Source of the DNA: Microstegium vimineum
Lineage: Eukaryota; Streptophyta; Magnoliopsida; Poales; Poaceae
Assembly (NCBI GenBank): GCA_022036555.1
Contig: CM039120.1
Location: 27,836,991-27,900,990 of the forward strand
Direction of reading: 5' to 3'
DNA: 64,000 bases
The position numbers were made by a program, and so were the translations under genes. Below the pieces are notes generated by a model. That model did no database searches and was not told where the DNA came from. It saw nothing but the letters and a program-made list of their open reading frames with translations. Each line of letters begins with the position of its first letter. Positions within the stretch are counted from its first letter, which is position 1. Shown piece by piece: positions 11,197 to 22,354 of the stretch.

Positions 11197-12458
11197 TGTT
11201 GATATTTGTTAACGCAGACAGAAGAATCACTAGGAAATAATCCGCAAGCGCACGGATACCGGTGAGCACTTCACTCGGGAGGTTATCCAGAGTATCGTAA
11301 TTTGTTTTTCCACAGGGAGAAAGGGTGCATCTGACTAACCAAATCTATTGCTATTATCCTTTAGGCTACAAACAAGGTGATTTTGATATGAGGATATAGA
11401 GAAGACCGCGACTGCACTGTCGTTCTAGTCTAAGCAAGATATGTGATATTATTCTATTGGGGAGAACCGTTGAGATAAGAGACACCTCAGAGGATGCTTA
11501 GCACGCGGCCTATAAACCATATCGATCCTTCTAATAGGATTGTGGAATCCAAAGGTATCTACGAAATTGTCACGTTCCGAGCTACTACCACAGGTCCGGC
11601 TGGACAGGGGATATCTATGAGTATCCTAGCCCAAACACCACGTTTACGCTAGAGATGATTACCCTACTCTCTATGCAAAGAGAATAAAGTAAACTCACAA
11701 ACCAAAGAATAATAAAATAGAGAACTTACTAGAATTAGAAGTCAAAATACCGAAGAAATCCTAGGAGCAAGCCTCGGGTTAGGAGACTTGATCCCGTCGA
11801 TACAAACTGGAGAGGAGACACTGACAGGTCGGGCTTCCTCCAAACCACACCTCCACTCTATCTCTCTCAATCTAGAAGAGTAAACTCTAATCTAACATAG
11901 AAACTAATGATAGTTTCTCTTGAATGCTAAGCCCTAGAGAATAGATCCATAAGGGACCCTCTCTAGTGAATTCTCTCTCAAAAATATGCAAATGAATGAT
12001 TTCCTTTAGCCAGGGGGCAGGGGTCCTCCTTATATAGCCCCCTCAAATGATCGTCAACCGTTGGATCAAACCGACCTTAGTGGAGGGGTTAGATTGATCC
12101 TCAAAGGCGGTGGAACCCTAATCCGCGAGGCGGGACCTGATTGGTCCTTAGCCCAGGGTGGCCGCCCTAGGGGGGAGGGCGCCCGCCCTACCCTACTGAC
12201 AGGTGGGCCCCTCCTTCCTGGGGGTTGGTTCTAGAGTCTTCTAGATTGCTCTTTTTCGTATGAAGGTGTTATGTGTCTATGTAATCCTTACTTGTGGGCC
12301 TCTTTTGCTATTTTGCAGTTGTCTCCCTGCAGAAACAGATAAACACCAAAACTCTTGAATTCTGTCAGTTAAAACCCTATGTCTAGGTGGTGTGTTGTAG
12401 ATATATCCTTTCTCATGCTTAGTTGAGACTTAAAATTGACACTTAAGTAGTGTCAACA
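11197..12458 (-). repeat. 5' LTR of Athila element
   Basis: About 1,262 bases, TGTTGATATTTG...GTGTCAACA, the pair of 3225-4474. The sense-strand TATA box (CTATATAAGG) is near 12035. Ends form the short inverted repeat TGTTGA/TCAACA. Confidence 0.9.
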
Positions 12459-12895
12459 GTTACAGAGAGAGAGAGAATTGGGGATAATGAAATGTATTCA
12501 AGAGGTGGGATGAGGGATACCCCTTCACCCCCTACTTAACGCGCTTTGGCTATTTCCCAAAGACCCCCTAGATACATGAGTGAACTACCTAGACTAAGCA
12601 TTGCAGTCCAAGCTCCGAAAAATATCTTCCTTGATTTGAATGGATGGCCCCGCTTCTTGCCAGGAGTTGTTGTCGCCTCGAAGCAACTTCCAGGATTCCA
12701 TCATGTGCCATCCCCGCTTCCTCGGAAGCTCCACCCGGGTTTTGAGGCCCAAACCCACGAAACCCACCTCTGGTAGCTTTGGGCTCAACTACCGAACCCC
12801 GAGTTTTGAGGCCCAAACTTGGAAACCGTCCTCCGATGGTTTTGAGGCCCAAACCACCAAACCGTTCAACTCGAGCCACCTTGTCCTCGCCCGGT
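12459..12895. repeat. Unassigned segment with short dispersed repeats
   Basis: Starts with a short GA run (gagagagaga) and then carries the word TTTTGAGGCCCAAAC three times (near 12734, 12800 and 12840), spaced about 40-65 bases. Overlapping open frames on both strands follow from the repeats and show no domain. Element identity is unknown. Confidence 0.35.
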
Positions 12896-13966
12896 TGAAA
12901 GACCTTGTTTGGTTTTGGTTAATTGATGAAACCTATGGACTAACCCTTGAACTAAGTGTATGATCAAGATAGGGTGGTTCACCTTGATCTATGGAGTTAG
13001 ATGGATGACATGATGAATCAAGTGCTCCATGGACTAAGGAAAAGAAGAAAGAGAAAAACAAAAATGGGCTCAAGGCAAAGGTAATATCATAGGGCCATTT
13101 TTGGTTTAGTGATCAAGACACTATAGAGAGTGTGTTCACATTTAGGATAGATAGCCGTACTATCAAGAAGGGAAAACTCATTTCGATTGCGGTTATCATG
13201 TGACACTAGGTTTGCATTGCATTCACATAAAATGAACCTATGTGACACAAACTAAATTAATTCCAAGAAATATATGTTGCAAAGGCTAACACAGGTGGAT
13301 AAGGATTGGATCATGAGGTATTAGCGCTTGAAGACATGGAGACCAAGGGGCTGCTCGGTTTGGAACTCAGAAGAGCTCCGGACGCAGGTCCGGACGCTAG
13401 TGAGATGCGGTCCGGACCAATGAGGATGCGTCCGGATGCAAACCCTAAGCAACGGCCTCTCTGGACAGGAGGTCCGGACTCGGATATTGGTCCGGACGCT
13501 GACTCCGGACTTGTGTCCGGATGATCGGCATCCGGACGCTAAGTGCGGTCCGGACCCAGAAGACCGGACGTGCGACCGGAGTCAAAGGGCTCTCTGGACC
13601 CTCTCTGAGTTGGGTTTGGACGCAAGGAAAAGTGAGTCCAGACGCTACTATTGACAGGGTCCGGATGCGACACGTCGGCAACAGAGTGGGCACCAATGGC
13701 TGAATTCAAAGTGAAGGAGGGTCAGGACGCATGCGCGATGGTCCGGACCCCCCCATGAAGACTGCATCTGAAGCTACGCAGGAAAGCAAGAATGAGGGGC
13801 AAAACGGCTAGCTCGGTGGTGGAAGCTATATAAGTGCATTGGCTGGCTCCTAGGGCTCTCTCTTGCACCTCCCATTCATTCTCACTCTTTGTGCTTGCTT
13901 GAGATAGCCCCCAACTCATCTCTCTTTGCTTCAATTGCATTCTTGTGAGAGTTTGAGTGAACCAAG
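12896..13966 (+). repeat. SIRE-like Copia LTR fragment
   Basis: The segment begins TGAAAGACCTTGTTTGG, a start resembling LTRs of the SIRE/Maximus group of grass Copia elements. It contains a cluster of GTCCGGAC palindromes (13380-13760) and a TATA box (GCTATATAAG, about 13829), followed by a C/T-rich start region. It stops where the minus-strand Copia LTR begins. It may belong to the same insertion as the plus-strand gag and pol pieces at 19831 and 56005, but that link is inference. Confidence 0.5.
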
Positions 13967-15178
13967 TGTAGGGTTATGGGGTTGCTACGCTAGCCAGAAA
14001 ACAAAATTTTTCTACCCCAGGAACTAGTGCTAGTTATAGATCACGGGGTTACCACTAGACGCGCAGGTGCAGCGGAAGTGACTTGATGTAGTCGTGCGCG
14101 TCGCAGTAGTGCCGTGCAGTTGCGAGGTCGTCCGTCTCAACGTCTCCTTCTTGCGGTTCGTCCTTGTGCTCCAGATGCAGCACCTCCGAGGAATCCCACA
14201 CGTGCAGGGAAGAAGCGTCACCCCTCTGGACTGCTAGGTCCGCGAGGAGTACTAGGCACGAGCGTGGGGAGGGCGACGACGGCTGCCAAAGGACGTGAGT
14301 ATCTTGCCCCGCGCCCACCCCTTGCTTATATAGGCGTCCTAAAGAGCTCCCACGTTGGAGGCCCATTAGAAACTCTAAACCTAGTCTAATTCGGGTCCAA
14401 CCCGAATTAGGCTTTCAGCCCCTTAAGCGTGCGACCCTATTGGCTCACGCACACATATCCATGGCCCAAGTACTCTTACTCGACCAATAGTTGATAGTGG
14501 CCTCTAGCAAGGCGTGTCAACTCCTATGCATACGGTATGATCATATCAGACGAACCACCACAATTCAATATACATGTTATTCCTTTGCCTCATGATATTT
14601 GGTTCAACCCAAGCACGGCCATGCATTTCATGATCTAATCATTTGAGTGATCCAGTGATATCTCTCTCATATGGAGAGTGGCAAATTCCATCTTGATTGA
14701 CTATGTCTCACAACATGTTTCCTGACAAAACCGAAAGCTACCTTTATAACTACCTAGTCACGGAGTAGCGTTTGGTAGTCCTAGGGTAGGTCGTTTCACA
14801 TCTTGAGTACATACGACAATCTCAGGTCTAAGGACATAACGTACATGATGTGTATAGAGACAATCTCATGTCGGGTCTGTCTAGCACCATGTCCTACATG
14901 TGCCCACATTATTAGTTTGACATCTCATGTCCATGACTTGTGAAACATAGTCATCAACTAATAATGTGCTGATCTAATATTCATGCACATTCTAGCACGA
15001 ACTCCGATCAGGGACAACTTTAGAATAACCATACAAGTAAATGAGTTTCACAAACAATTCACATAATTGTTTATCGATACAAGTTGTCTTTAATGGATAT
15101 TCATTGAACTCATAACATGTCATGGATACAAGGAAATACAATCATCTCTATGATTACCTCTAGGGCATATTCCCAACA
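13967..15178 (-). repeat. 3' LTR of Copia element
   Basis: In sense direction it starts TGTTGGGAATATGCCCTAG, a very common grass Copia LTR start, and ends ...AACCCTACA at 13967. A TATA box (GCCTATATAAGC) lies near 14325. Only one copy is present in the window. Confidence 0.72.
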
Positions 15179-15190
15179 GTCTCCCACTTG
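15179..15190 (-). other. Polypurine tract of Copia element
   Basis: Minus strand reads GCAAGTGGGAGAC directly before TGTTGGGAATATG, the usual plus-strand primer position for this Copia type. Confidence 0.75.
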
Positions 15191-15240
15191 CACTAGAGCT
15201 AATCTCGAAGATATCTAATACCCATAGCTTTCACGTGCGC

Positions 15241-18200
15241 CTAATGCTTAGGCTGTGGAAGAGCCTTTGTCAAAGGATCTGCAACATTCAAATCCGTATG
15301 TATTTTGCACTTCTTGATCACATCTCGACCGACGAACTCTCGAATGAGATGAAACTTCCGTAGTACATGTTTGTTCTTTTGGTGATTCCTAGGCTCCTTA
15401 GCCTGCGCTATCGCCCCATTGATGTCACAATGTAGATTCAATGGGCGAGACACATTTGGAACCACACCAAGCTCGATGAGAAACCTCCTCATCCAAACAC
15501 CTTCCTTTGCAGCGGCAGAAGCTGCAATGTACATGACTTCTATTGTAGAATCAGTCACCGTCTCCTGCTTGGAACTTTTCCAACTTACAGCACCACCATT
15601 TATTGTGAACACAAAACCTGATTGAGATTGTGAATCATCCACATCAGTTTGGAAGTTGGCATCGGTGTAACCATTTACAACGAGCTCCTCCTCACCTCCA
15701 TAGATTAGGAACACATCTTTAGTCCTTCTCAAGTACTTAAGGATGTTTTTAACAAGCGTCCAGTGACTCTCACCTGGATTAGCTTGGTACCTGCTCGCAA
15801 CACTTAGAGCATATGAGACATCTGGGCGAGTACATATCATGGTGTACATAATGGAACCAACGGCCAAAGCATATGGAACCTTACTCATGCGCTTCTGCTC
15901 ATCAGCTGTCGTAGGACACTGCTTCTCGCTAAAATGCATACCATGTGACATAGGCAAGAACCCTCTCTTGGATTGTTCCATGTTGAACCGTTTCAACACC
16001 TTGTCAATGTATGTATCTTGGCTTAATCCTATAAGCCTCTTTGATCTATCTCTATAGATCTTAATGCCCAAAATGTATGTTGCTTCTCCTAAATCCTTCA
16101 TAGAAAAACTATTATTCAGTGAAGTCTTTACGGATTGCAACATAGGAATGTCATTCCCAATCAATAGTATGTCATCCACATACAAGATTAGAAATACAAT
16201 AGCGCTCCCACTTTCCCTCTTGTAAACACAAGGTTCTTCTTCATTCTGATGAAAGACAAAACCTTTGATCACTTCATCAAAACGAATATTCCAACTCCGA
16301 GATGCTTGCTTTAATCCATAAATGGATTTCTTTAGCTTGCATATTTTTCCAGCATTTTTAGGATCAACAAAGCTTTCGGGCTGTATCATATACACGTCCT
16401 CTTCCAAATTTCCATTTAGAAAGGCTGTTTTAACATCCATCTGCCAAATCTCATAATCGAAATAAGCAACAATTGCTAGAATGATCCGGATAGATTTAAG
16501 CATCGCTACCGGCGAGAATGTCTCGTCGTAGTCAACTCCTTGAACTTGCCGAAAACCCTTTGCAACAAGTCGAGCTTTATAGACGTGAACGTTTCCATCC
16601 ATATCCTTTTTCTTTTTATAGACTCATTTGCACTCTATGGGTTTAACCCCATCAGGCGGGTCAACCAAGTTCCAAACTTGATTGTCTCCCATGGAATCTA
16701 TCTCGGATCTCATGGCACTTTGCCATTCCTCGGAATTTGGGTCCATCATTGCTTCCGCGTATGTCGCAGGTTCGTCATTGTCTAACAACAACACTTCCCC
16801 ACGTGCCTCACGGATTCTTGCTGACCTTCGTGGTAGTGGTGGTGTTTCTCTTGCCACAAGTATCTCAACTTGTTCTGCTACATTAGCATCACTCATAGAG
16901 TTATCCCCTATTGGCTCATCTTGAACTTCTTCAAGATACACCTTTTGTCCACTCTTCTCTTTATTGAGAAACTCTTTCTCTAAGAAGACACCGTTCTGAG
17001 CAACAAACACTTTGCCCTCTGATCGGTTGTAGAAGTAATACCCTAAAGTTTCCTTTGGATATCCCATGAAAAAACATTTGTCCAACTTGGGTGTTAGTTT
17101 ATCTAACATAAGTCGTTTGACATAAACTTCACAACCCCAAATCTTTAGAAAAGACAAACTGGGACTCTTACCAGTCCACATCTCATGTGGTGTCTTAACT
17201 ACGGACTTAGACGGTACCCTATTCAATGTGAAAGCGACTGTTTCTAGAGCATATCCCCAAAACGAGAGTGGTAGGTCTGATTGGCTCATCATAGACCGAA
17301 CCATGTCCAACAAAGTTCGATTACGTCGCTCGGATACGCCGTTTCTCTGAGGCATTCCAGGTGGCGTAAGCTGTGGAACAATTCCACAACTCTTTAGATG
17401 ATTGCTAAACTCATGGCTCAAATATTCGCCTCCACGATCAGATCGCAAGGCTTTAATTTTCTTGCCACGTTGATTCTCTACTTCATTCTGAAATTCTTTG
17501 AACTTTTCAAATGTTTCAGACTTATGTTTCATTAAGTAGACATATCCATATCTACTAAAATCATCAGTGAAGGTTATGAAGTATTGAAATCCGCCTCTAG
17601 CTGTCGTACTCATTGGTCCACATACATCAGTATGTACAAGTTCCAATAAGTCTGCCGCCCTCTCAGGAAAACCTGTTAAAGGCAACTTGGTCATCTTACC
17701 CAATAGGCAAGCCTCATATGTCTCGTATGATTGAAAATCAAACGAAGTTAGAAGCCCATCTGAATGGAGCCTCTTCATGCGATTCTCACTTATATGACCT
17801 AAACGACAATGCCACATATAAGTAGGACTTAACTCATTAAGACGAGGCCTTTTAGCATTAATATTACAGATAGGTTCATCATCAAGATTTAAAATAAACA
17901 ACCCATTCACAATGGATGCAAAAGCCACAAACATGTCATTATTTGAGATCACACAACCATTGTCTTTACTCGCAAATGAATAACCATCCTTCATAAAACA
18001 TGGAGGTGACACAATGTTTCGACTTAAACTAGGAACAAAATAACAATTATTCAATTCCATGATAAATCCTGACGGGAGGTGAAGTTGCATCGTCCCAACG
18101 CTCAACGCCACAACTCTTGCATTGTTGCCCACGCGGAAATCAACTTCTCCTCTTTTCACGCTTCTACTTCTTATCATTCTCTGCATCGTATTGCAAATAT

Positions 18201-18687
18201 GAGCAACTGATCTGATATCAAATACCCAAGAATTAATATAAGAATCAGTGAGAAAAATGTCTGTAACATAAACAACAAGTGTACAAGCAGCGGGAGTACC
18301 TTTACCACCGCCATCCTTCAAGGATTCCAAGTACAACTTGCAGTTCCTTTTCCAGTGACCTTTCCCATTACAATGAAAGCATTTAGCTTCAGCAACTTGT
18401 CCAACAACCTTGGGCGTAGGAGGAGGGTTTGGCTTAGAGATCTGATCTTTAGCCATCGCCTTCTTCTTCTTCTCCCAAGCCCTCTTCTTAAAGTTAGACT
18501 TGTTTTGGACTGCCATCACATGGCTACTGCCAGCACCTTTCTTGATATCAACTTCTGCTGTTTTAAGCATGCCACACAATTCATTCAAGCCCTTCTCCGC
18601 CCCATGCATATGATAGTTCGAAATGAAGTTCCCATAGCTAGGCGGAAGAGACGCAAGTATGAAATCAGTGGCCAACTCTGGGCCCAT
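15241..18687 (-). pseudogene. Copia pol: zinc knuckle, protease, integrase, RT, RNase H
   Basis: One frame runs from 18687 to 15241, interrupted only by TGA at 16624-16626 where the family has Trp (context IECK-stop-VYKKKKD). Domains in order: gag C-terminus with knuckle CFHCNGKGHWKRNC; protease (VFDIRSVAHICN, where the D-T-G triad is D-I-R); integrase with HCRLGH, a damaged second zinc pair (ETYEACLLGK, Tyr for Cys), Asp in HTDVCGP, Asp in RSDRGGEY, and Glu in NGVSERRNR; RT with QMDVKTAFLNG and active-site YVDD; RNase H (GYTDANFQTD, EVMYIAAS, LHCDINGA, ADPLTKALP). Apart from the nonsense codon and the protease change it looks young. Confidence 0.9.
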
Positions 18688-19145
18688 TGGGAAGCCTAGC
18701 TTCTCTAATCTCTAAGTGTGACCAACCATCTTGATCACATGTGGGCCAACTGTTGCGCCTTCTGCAAGCTTGGTTTCGACAAAAGCCTTGGAAACATTGA
18801 ACCTTTCAGTCCTGGCTTGAGTCTGAAACATATCATTAAGCGCCACGATCATATCGTACGCTGCATGATTATTATCAAATTGCATCTGGAGATCTGGCTC
18901 CATGTAAGCGAGCATAAGGCACCCACTTCAAGATCAGCATCACATGCTTTCTTGTAAGCGGTTTTCTCTGCAGCAGGTGCATTATCAGCAGGCTCATCTG
19001 GTAATGTGGTGTCTAGAACATATTCCTTTTTCTTAGCCCTGAGAACAATTCTCAGGTTGCGGATCCAATCCGCATAGTTTGTTCCATTCAACTTATCTTT
19101 CTCAAGAATTGAACGCAAAGTAAATGGTTGATTACTGGGAGCCAT
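18688..19145 (-). pseudogene. Copia gag N-terminal part
   Basis: Starts at ATG 19145 (MAPSNQPFTLRSILEKDKLN, NYADWIRNLRIVL), the usual start of this Copia gag type. A one-base loss near 18915 shifts the frame. The continuation (MLAYMEPDLQMQFDNNHA, DMIVALNDMF) runs to TAG at 18712-18714, where Gln is expected, and then joins in frame with the pol reading at 18687. The protein would form the particle that packages element RNA. Confidence 0.85.
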
Positions 19146-19804
19146 CTACAACAAAAGGAATGCAAAATACTAAGACAATGTATCCAAGACAGAGTAAATC
19201 ATATTAAACTTTTAATAGAATCTACTCCCACTAAAATCAATATCCCTCTATTGAAACTTAGTGATTCAAGACCCGCAACTAACAAGTCTACTAGTGAGCT
19301 TTAGCATCACCGCTAGGAGACATGGTAGATTGGTAAGCAACTCCTTGCTAATCATATCACATATGACTCTTGTTGTTGGGTGGCATCTCTATGCTTGTGT
19401 TACCAACGACTAATGCGCCAAGGTCCCTAACCGTTAGGATAACCTTGTTCAAGTAACCAAACCTTCTGCTTGTAAGTGTCCGACCCAAACCTGTCTAGTC
19501 AAGGAAAACCAGTGGCACCCTAATTTCATAGACCCACCACCGATCGTACGAGACACATGACAGTGCAAGGTTTGGGGAAGAATTATGACTTAAACATTGT
19601 TGAGGGATCGTTCTACTTCACTACCACATATGTAGACAAAAACATTATCACACGTGAAAGTAGAACATCGTAAGAACGACATAAACACAGATTTGACTTG
19701 GTATAGCCCATTATCCCTTTGGAGATCTCCATCTCTATCAATCTGTTCATCATGGTGATCGCCATCTCCATGATAGAAGTATGCCATCCTTCGTGATGAG
19801 TCCA
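19146..19804 (-). other. Copia untranslated leader
   Basis: Non-coding sequence directly upstream of gag, ending TTTTGTTGTAG before the ATG, as is usual for this group. I could not find a TGGTATCAGAGC-type primer site or an LTR copy here, so the leader appears truncated at its 5' end. Confidence 0.5.
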
Positions 19805-19830
19805 CCAAGACTATCTATCACAATGAGATA

Positions 19831-20893
19831 AAATTACATGGTTGCGGATAGGAACATCACAGATTGGCACGTAGGCCATTACATTTAAATGGACAATATG
19901 AGAAGAGATGCTACAAGTGCAAGATCACCGGTCACATGATTGCGGATTGTCCCAATCATAGTGATGATGATGAGAAGAAGAGCAAGCATGACAAGAAGGA
20001 GAAGAAGCTATCCTTCACCAAGTAGAAGAAGGGTGAATCCTATGTAGTGACTTGGGATGATAGTGACTCTTCCGATGATGACTCTAGTGATGATGAGAGG
20101 AAGAAGGCCAAGAATAAGGCTTTGGCAAGCATTGCTATCAACAACAAGCCATCCATCTTCAACACTCCATCATGCTTCATGGCTAAGCCAACTAAGGTAC
20201 AATCTCATGATGATAGTGATAGTGATGATGAGGAGGAGTACTCCAAGGAGGAACTAGTTGATATGATGAAGCAAACTTATGATTGCTTTGAGACAAAGAG
20301 GAAGGAGTGCAAAGAATTGAACAAGAAGCTTAAGGCTCTTGAACAATCCTTTGATGAGCTCAATGGCTCTCATGAGAGGCTAATGGAAGCCCATGAGAAG
20401 CTTGAGAGGACTCACCACAAGCTTGAAAAGGATCACTCCTCTCTCTTTGATCAAAACAAGGATAAGGTTGTTGCATCATGTAACATTGGAGTAACTTGTG
20501 ATATTCTAGATGAATCATTTTTCACTCCTATGATTGTTGCTCCAACCGAAACACAATGTAGCACCTCCACTTGCACATCTACTAGTGATAGCTCAAAGGA
20601 TGATGCTATACTAGTGATTGAAAATGAATAATTGAAACATGATGTTAATGAACTCACTCATGCTTTGGGTAAGGCATATGGTGGAGATGCTCGCTTGCTA
20701 AAGTGCTTGGGTAGCCAAAGATTCTCTCATTACAAAGTGGGTTTAGGATATACCCCCAAGAAGGGCAAGTCAAACTCATAAGCCTAGTTTTGTGAGGAGC
20801 AATGGCTGGTTTTGCACCAAATGCAAGCAAGTAGGGCATGTAGACCACTATTGCAAACTTAACATGAGCCAAACCAAGTTTGCTAAAGCTACC
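19831..20893 (+). pseudogene. SIRE-type Copia gag fragment
   Basis: Plus-strand gag C-terminal half. A first zinc knuckle CYKCKITGHMIADC (about 19909-19950) is followed by a Lys/Asp-rich stretch, then a long coiled coil at 20047-20631 (KTYD-like start, ELNKKLKALEQSF, LMEAHEKLERTHHKLEK), then NTLTHALGKAYGG-type wording with stops, then a second knuckle FCTKCKQVGHVDHYC at about 20811-20860. Two gag knuckles flanking a coiled coil are typical of SIRE-lineage Copia. A TAG at 20023-20025 and a TAA at 20629-20631 break the frame. The reading is cut at 20893 by the next element's LTR. Confidence 0.78.
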
Positions 20894-22300
20894 TATCAGA
20901 TACCCAAAAATAGGGTACCCAAATTACCAGACTCTACAAAAACAAAAACCACCATCAAGGGGCTCCTTCGCCTTGCCCGAGCCAAGGTGACATCACTCAT
21001 AACGTCATTAACCCTCGGGGGCTCTTTCGCCTCGCCCGAGCCAAGGTGACGTCGCCCGTAACGTCATTAACCCTTGGGGGCTCCTTCGCCTCGCTCAAGC
21101 CAAGGTGGCGTCACCCGTGACGTCATCTGCCCTCGGGGGCTCCTCCGCCTCGCCCGAGCCAAGGTGGCGTCACCCGTGACATCATATGCCCTCGGGGCTC
21201 CTCCGCCTCGCCTGAGCGAAGGTGGCATCGCCCGTGACGTCATTAACCCTCGGGGCTCTTCCGCCTCACCCGAGGCAAGGTGGCGTCGCCCGTGACGTCA
21301 TCTGTCCTCGGGGGCTCCTCCGCCTCGCCCAAGCCAAGGAGGCGTCGCCCGTGACGCCATCAACCCTCAGGGGCTCTTCCGCCTCGCCCGAGCCAAGGTG
21401 GTGTCGCTCGCGGCGCCGCCAATCCTCAGGGTCTCTCCCGTCCCGTCCGAGCCCGGCAAACGTCATCCGTGACGACCCTCACCCTCGGAGGTCTCATTTC
21501 CATACACAGCCTGGGGCGCCCTAGCCCACATAGTCAAAAGGTCCACAGTATGCTCCGTCCTCAGGGATGGGGTTCAAGGCATGAGCCACCATGCCGACTT
21601 CTGTTCACCCTGCGGTACAGGGTCCTGTGCTGCCTAACCGATGACTTCCGCGCATGATATCCACGCCATGTCTCCGACGGACACCCCAACAGGGATTAGG
21701 GCGTCATCAAGTCCTGTATGACGGAACGCGGGGGTGCCTGGTCCTGTGCGACCAACCTCCGCCCATACCCAGAAAGGGGAACAACAGGTTTCCCGATCAC
21801 AAGGCATATGGCTACTTCTCGACAAGGATGGACAGGACTCGGACATGCATCTACTGGCGCAATCTTCCTCAGGAAGAAAGACAGGATGAAGACAAAGGCT
21901 TCCTTCGACAGCAGCCCAAGGCGGGCCCACGTCACCCCCCTCTCTCTATTGTACTCCTCCATCTCTCCCTACATATAAAGGGAGGGAATGGACCCCAATC
22001 TCGCTCTCTCAACATTCCAACATTCATTCACACACCCTCAAACTCGCACACACGCGAGCACTCACCAGAACCAAGAACCTCATACGACGAGACCTGGGGA
22101 CAGCCTCTCCTCTCTTACCAAAGTTGTAGTTCCCCCCTAGGAGCTCTCTGCGCTCGGTAATACAACCCCGCAACACACTGGACGTAGGGCGTTCGTGCCC
22201 GAACTAGCCTCCGTGTTCTTCGAGCGTAACCATCCGAACTCCGACATGCTTAGAAATTTACTCGTTAGCCGTCTAGACCCCGCCATTTTAGACACCGACA
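20894..22300 (+). repeat. 5' LTR of Tat-type non-autonomous element
   Basis: About 1,407 bases. The start is diverged (TATCAGATACCC instead of TGTCGGATGCCC), and the end is TTTAGACACCGACA. It contains a nine-unit internal array (20957-21487) and a TATA box (ACATATAAAGGGAGG, about 21971). It pairs with 31712-33064. Confidence 0.88.
20957..21487 (+). repeat. 58-59-bp tandem array in LTR with TGACGTCA motifs
   Basis: Nine units, each of the form GGGGCTCCTCCGCCTCGCCC-GAGCCAAGG-TGGCGTCGCCC-GTGACGTCAT-(T/C)...CCCTC. Exact TGACGTCA occurs in at least three units and near matches in most others. The array lies upstream of the LTR TATA box, so in the U3 promoter region. The paired LTR has about eight units (31778-32243). 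Confidence 0.9.
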
Positions 22301-22301
22301 G

Positions 22302-22320
22302 TTGGCGCGCCAGGTAGGGG
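22302..22320 (+). other. Primer-binding site of Tat-type element
   Basis: Directly after the LTR end: TTGGCGCGCCAGGTAGGGG. The same site, slightly changed, follows the second LTR (33066-33084, TTGGTGCGTCAGGTAGGGG). The tRNA is probably tRNA-Arg, as reported for RIRE2-type elements, but I cannot verify this. Confidence 0.7.
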
Positions 22321-22354
22321 GACTTTGCGTGTCACCCGTATTTTCGAGTTTCGG

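Larger units (their letters stand above)
3225..12458 (-). mobile_element. Athila-lineage Ty3/Gypsy LTR retrotransposon
   Basis: A 9.2-kb element in minus orientation. The 5' LTR is 11197-12458 and the 3' LTR is 3225-4474, both TGTTGA...TCAACA. Inside, in sense order, come primer site, gag, protease, RT-RNase H, integrase, a further small ORF, a long non-coding region and a polypurine tract. The tRNA-Asp primer site, the integrase signature CHLPVELE and an extra ORF between integrase and the 3' LTR are all known features of the Athila lineage. Every coding domain except integrase carries stops or frameshifts, so this copy is dead. The right outer flank starts GTTAC. No target duplication can be tested because internal sequence follows the left LTR. 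Confidence 0.88.
13967..19804 (-). mobile_element. Tork-like Ty1/Copia retrotransposon, no 5' LTR seen
   Basis: Minus-strand element with gag, protease, integrase, RT and RNase H in Copia order. Its 3' LTR is 13967-15178, and the polypurine tract lies at 15179-15190. Only one -1 frameshift and two nonsense changes break the 1.3-kb gag-pol polyprotein frame. Upstream of gag (19146-19804) is leader sequence with no copy of the LTR. CCAAG occurs just outside both proposed limits (13962-13966, 19805-19809), which could be a target duplication or chance. Lineage assignment to Tork rests on the gag start and RT wording and is tentative. Confidence 0.75.

Noticed and set aside
20957..21487. Regular 58-59-bp repeats, CRISPR-like at first sight
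   Set aside because: Whole units repeat with no unique spacers, they lie inside an LTR, and the context is a plant genome.
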